From Thermoplasmata archaeon (GTDB lineage Archaea; Thermoplasmatota; E2; UBA202; JdFR-43), in assembly GCA_021158865.1 (NCBI GenBank), contig JAGGSX010000050.1, forward strand, positions 1 to 5,205: DNA of 5,205 nt, read 5' to 3'. A program made the position numbers and the translations under genes. Position 1 is the stretch's first letter. Each line of letters starts with the position of its first letter. This document shows positions 5,105-5,205 of the stretch, in pieces. The notes beneath the pieces are model-generated. The model saw nothing but the letters and a program-made list of their open reading frames with translations. It was not told the origin of the DNA and searched no databases.

Positions 5105-5205
5105 AATTGAAGAAGTTATAGATGCTTTAAAAAAAGGGAAAGTGGTTGTTTATCCTACAGATACATTATATGGACTTGGAGCGAATATTTTTGATAGGAA
5201 GGCTG
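5097..5205 (+). CDS. Sua5/YrdC/YwlC-family L-threonylcarbamoyladenylate synthase, 5' end only
   Basis: The reading frame opens at ATG 5097 and continues past the window, giving 36 residues. 'KKGKVVVYPTDTLYGLGANI' is the signature start of the YrdC domain; the 'PTDT.YGLG' segment contributes to the nucleotide/threonine pocket. The family makes threonylcarbamoyl-AMP from threonine, bicarbonate and ATP, which the KEOPS/Kae1 complex uses to install t6A at position 37 of ANN-decoding tRNAs. The start overlaps the end of MBF1 by 8 bases in another frame, implying translational coupling. Whether it is a short YrdC-type or a long Sua5-type protein with an extra C-terminal domain cannot be seen from this fragment. 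Confidence 0.88.
   Translation, partial: MYKIEEVIDALKKGKVVVYPTDTLYGLGANIFDRKA

Noticed and set aside
1..5205. CRISPR array, insertion sequence, tRNA/rRNA gene or defence island
   Set aside because: No regularly spaced repeats with unique spacers, no terminal inverted repeats or transposase, no cloverleaf, and no defence-type protein motifs were seen.

Overview
The window looks archaeal and is AT-rich. It carries an archaeal/eukaryal-type prolyl-tRNA synthetase end, an archaeal MBF1 transcription/translation factor, an archaeal-type TrmJ and a Sua5/YrdC protein. Start codons lack convincing Shine-Dalgarno sites, and several have an A/T-rich TATA-like box about 26-30 bases upstream, as on leaderless archaeal mRNAs. 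The large secreted protein, with a PKD module and a terminal domain containing 'GYLYIFGR' and 'PYEWLW', resembles surface proteins I remember from uncultivated Thermoplasmatota. That placement is an inference from memory, not a database result.

Layout. Bases 1-204 hold the last part of a prolyl-tRNA synthetase gene, readable in one frame but broken by a TAA and a TGA. Bases 253-2718 encode an 821-residue secreted multi-domain beta-sandwich protein with about two dozen N-glycosylation sequons. Its stop overlaps by one base the start of trmJ (2718-3416), a SPOUT tRNA 2'-O-methyltransferase. Two genes then lie on the minus strand and converge on trmJ: a radical SAM protein of the SPL-like family (3745-4575, GTG start preferred) and, downstream of it, a 73-residue conserved-looking protein of unknown function (3485-3706). 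A short divergent promoter region separates the radical SAM gene from MBF1 (4646-5104) on the plus strand. MBF1 overlaps by 8 bases the start of a Sua5/YrdC threonylcarbamoyl-AMP synthase gene that runs off the window end.

How the genes fit together. Four of the seven genes concern tRNA or translation: ProRS charges tRNA, TrmJ methylates the anticodon loop, Sua5 makes the precursor of t6A37, and MBF1 is reported to associate with the small ribosomal subunit. The secreted protein and the radical SAM/73-residue pair are not obviously connected to this theme. I see no CRISPR array, transposon, tRNA or rRNA gene, and no convincing defence or otherwise new multi-gene system. The points most worth checking are the broken proS end, the terminal domain and repeat architecture of the secreted protein, the 73-residue unknown, and the tightly packed divergent promoter.
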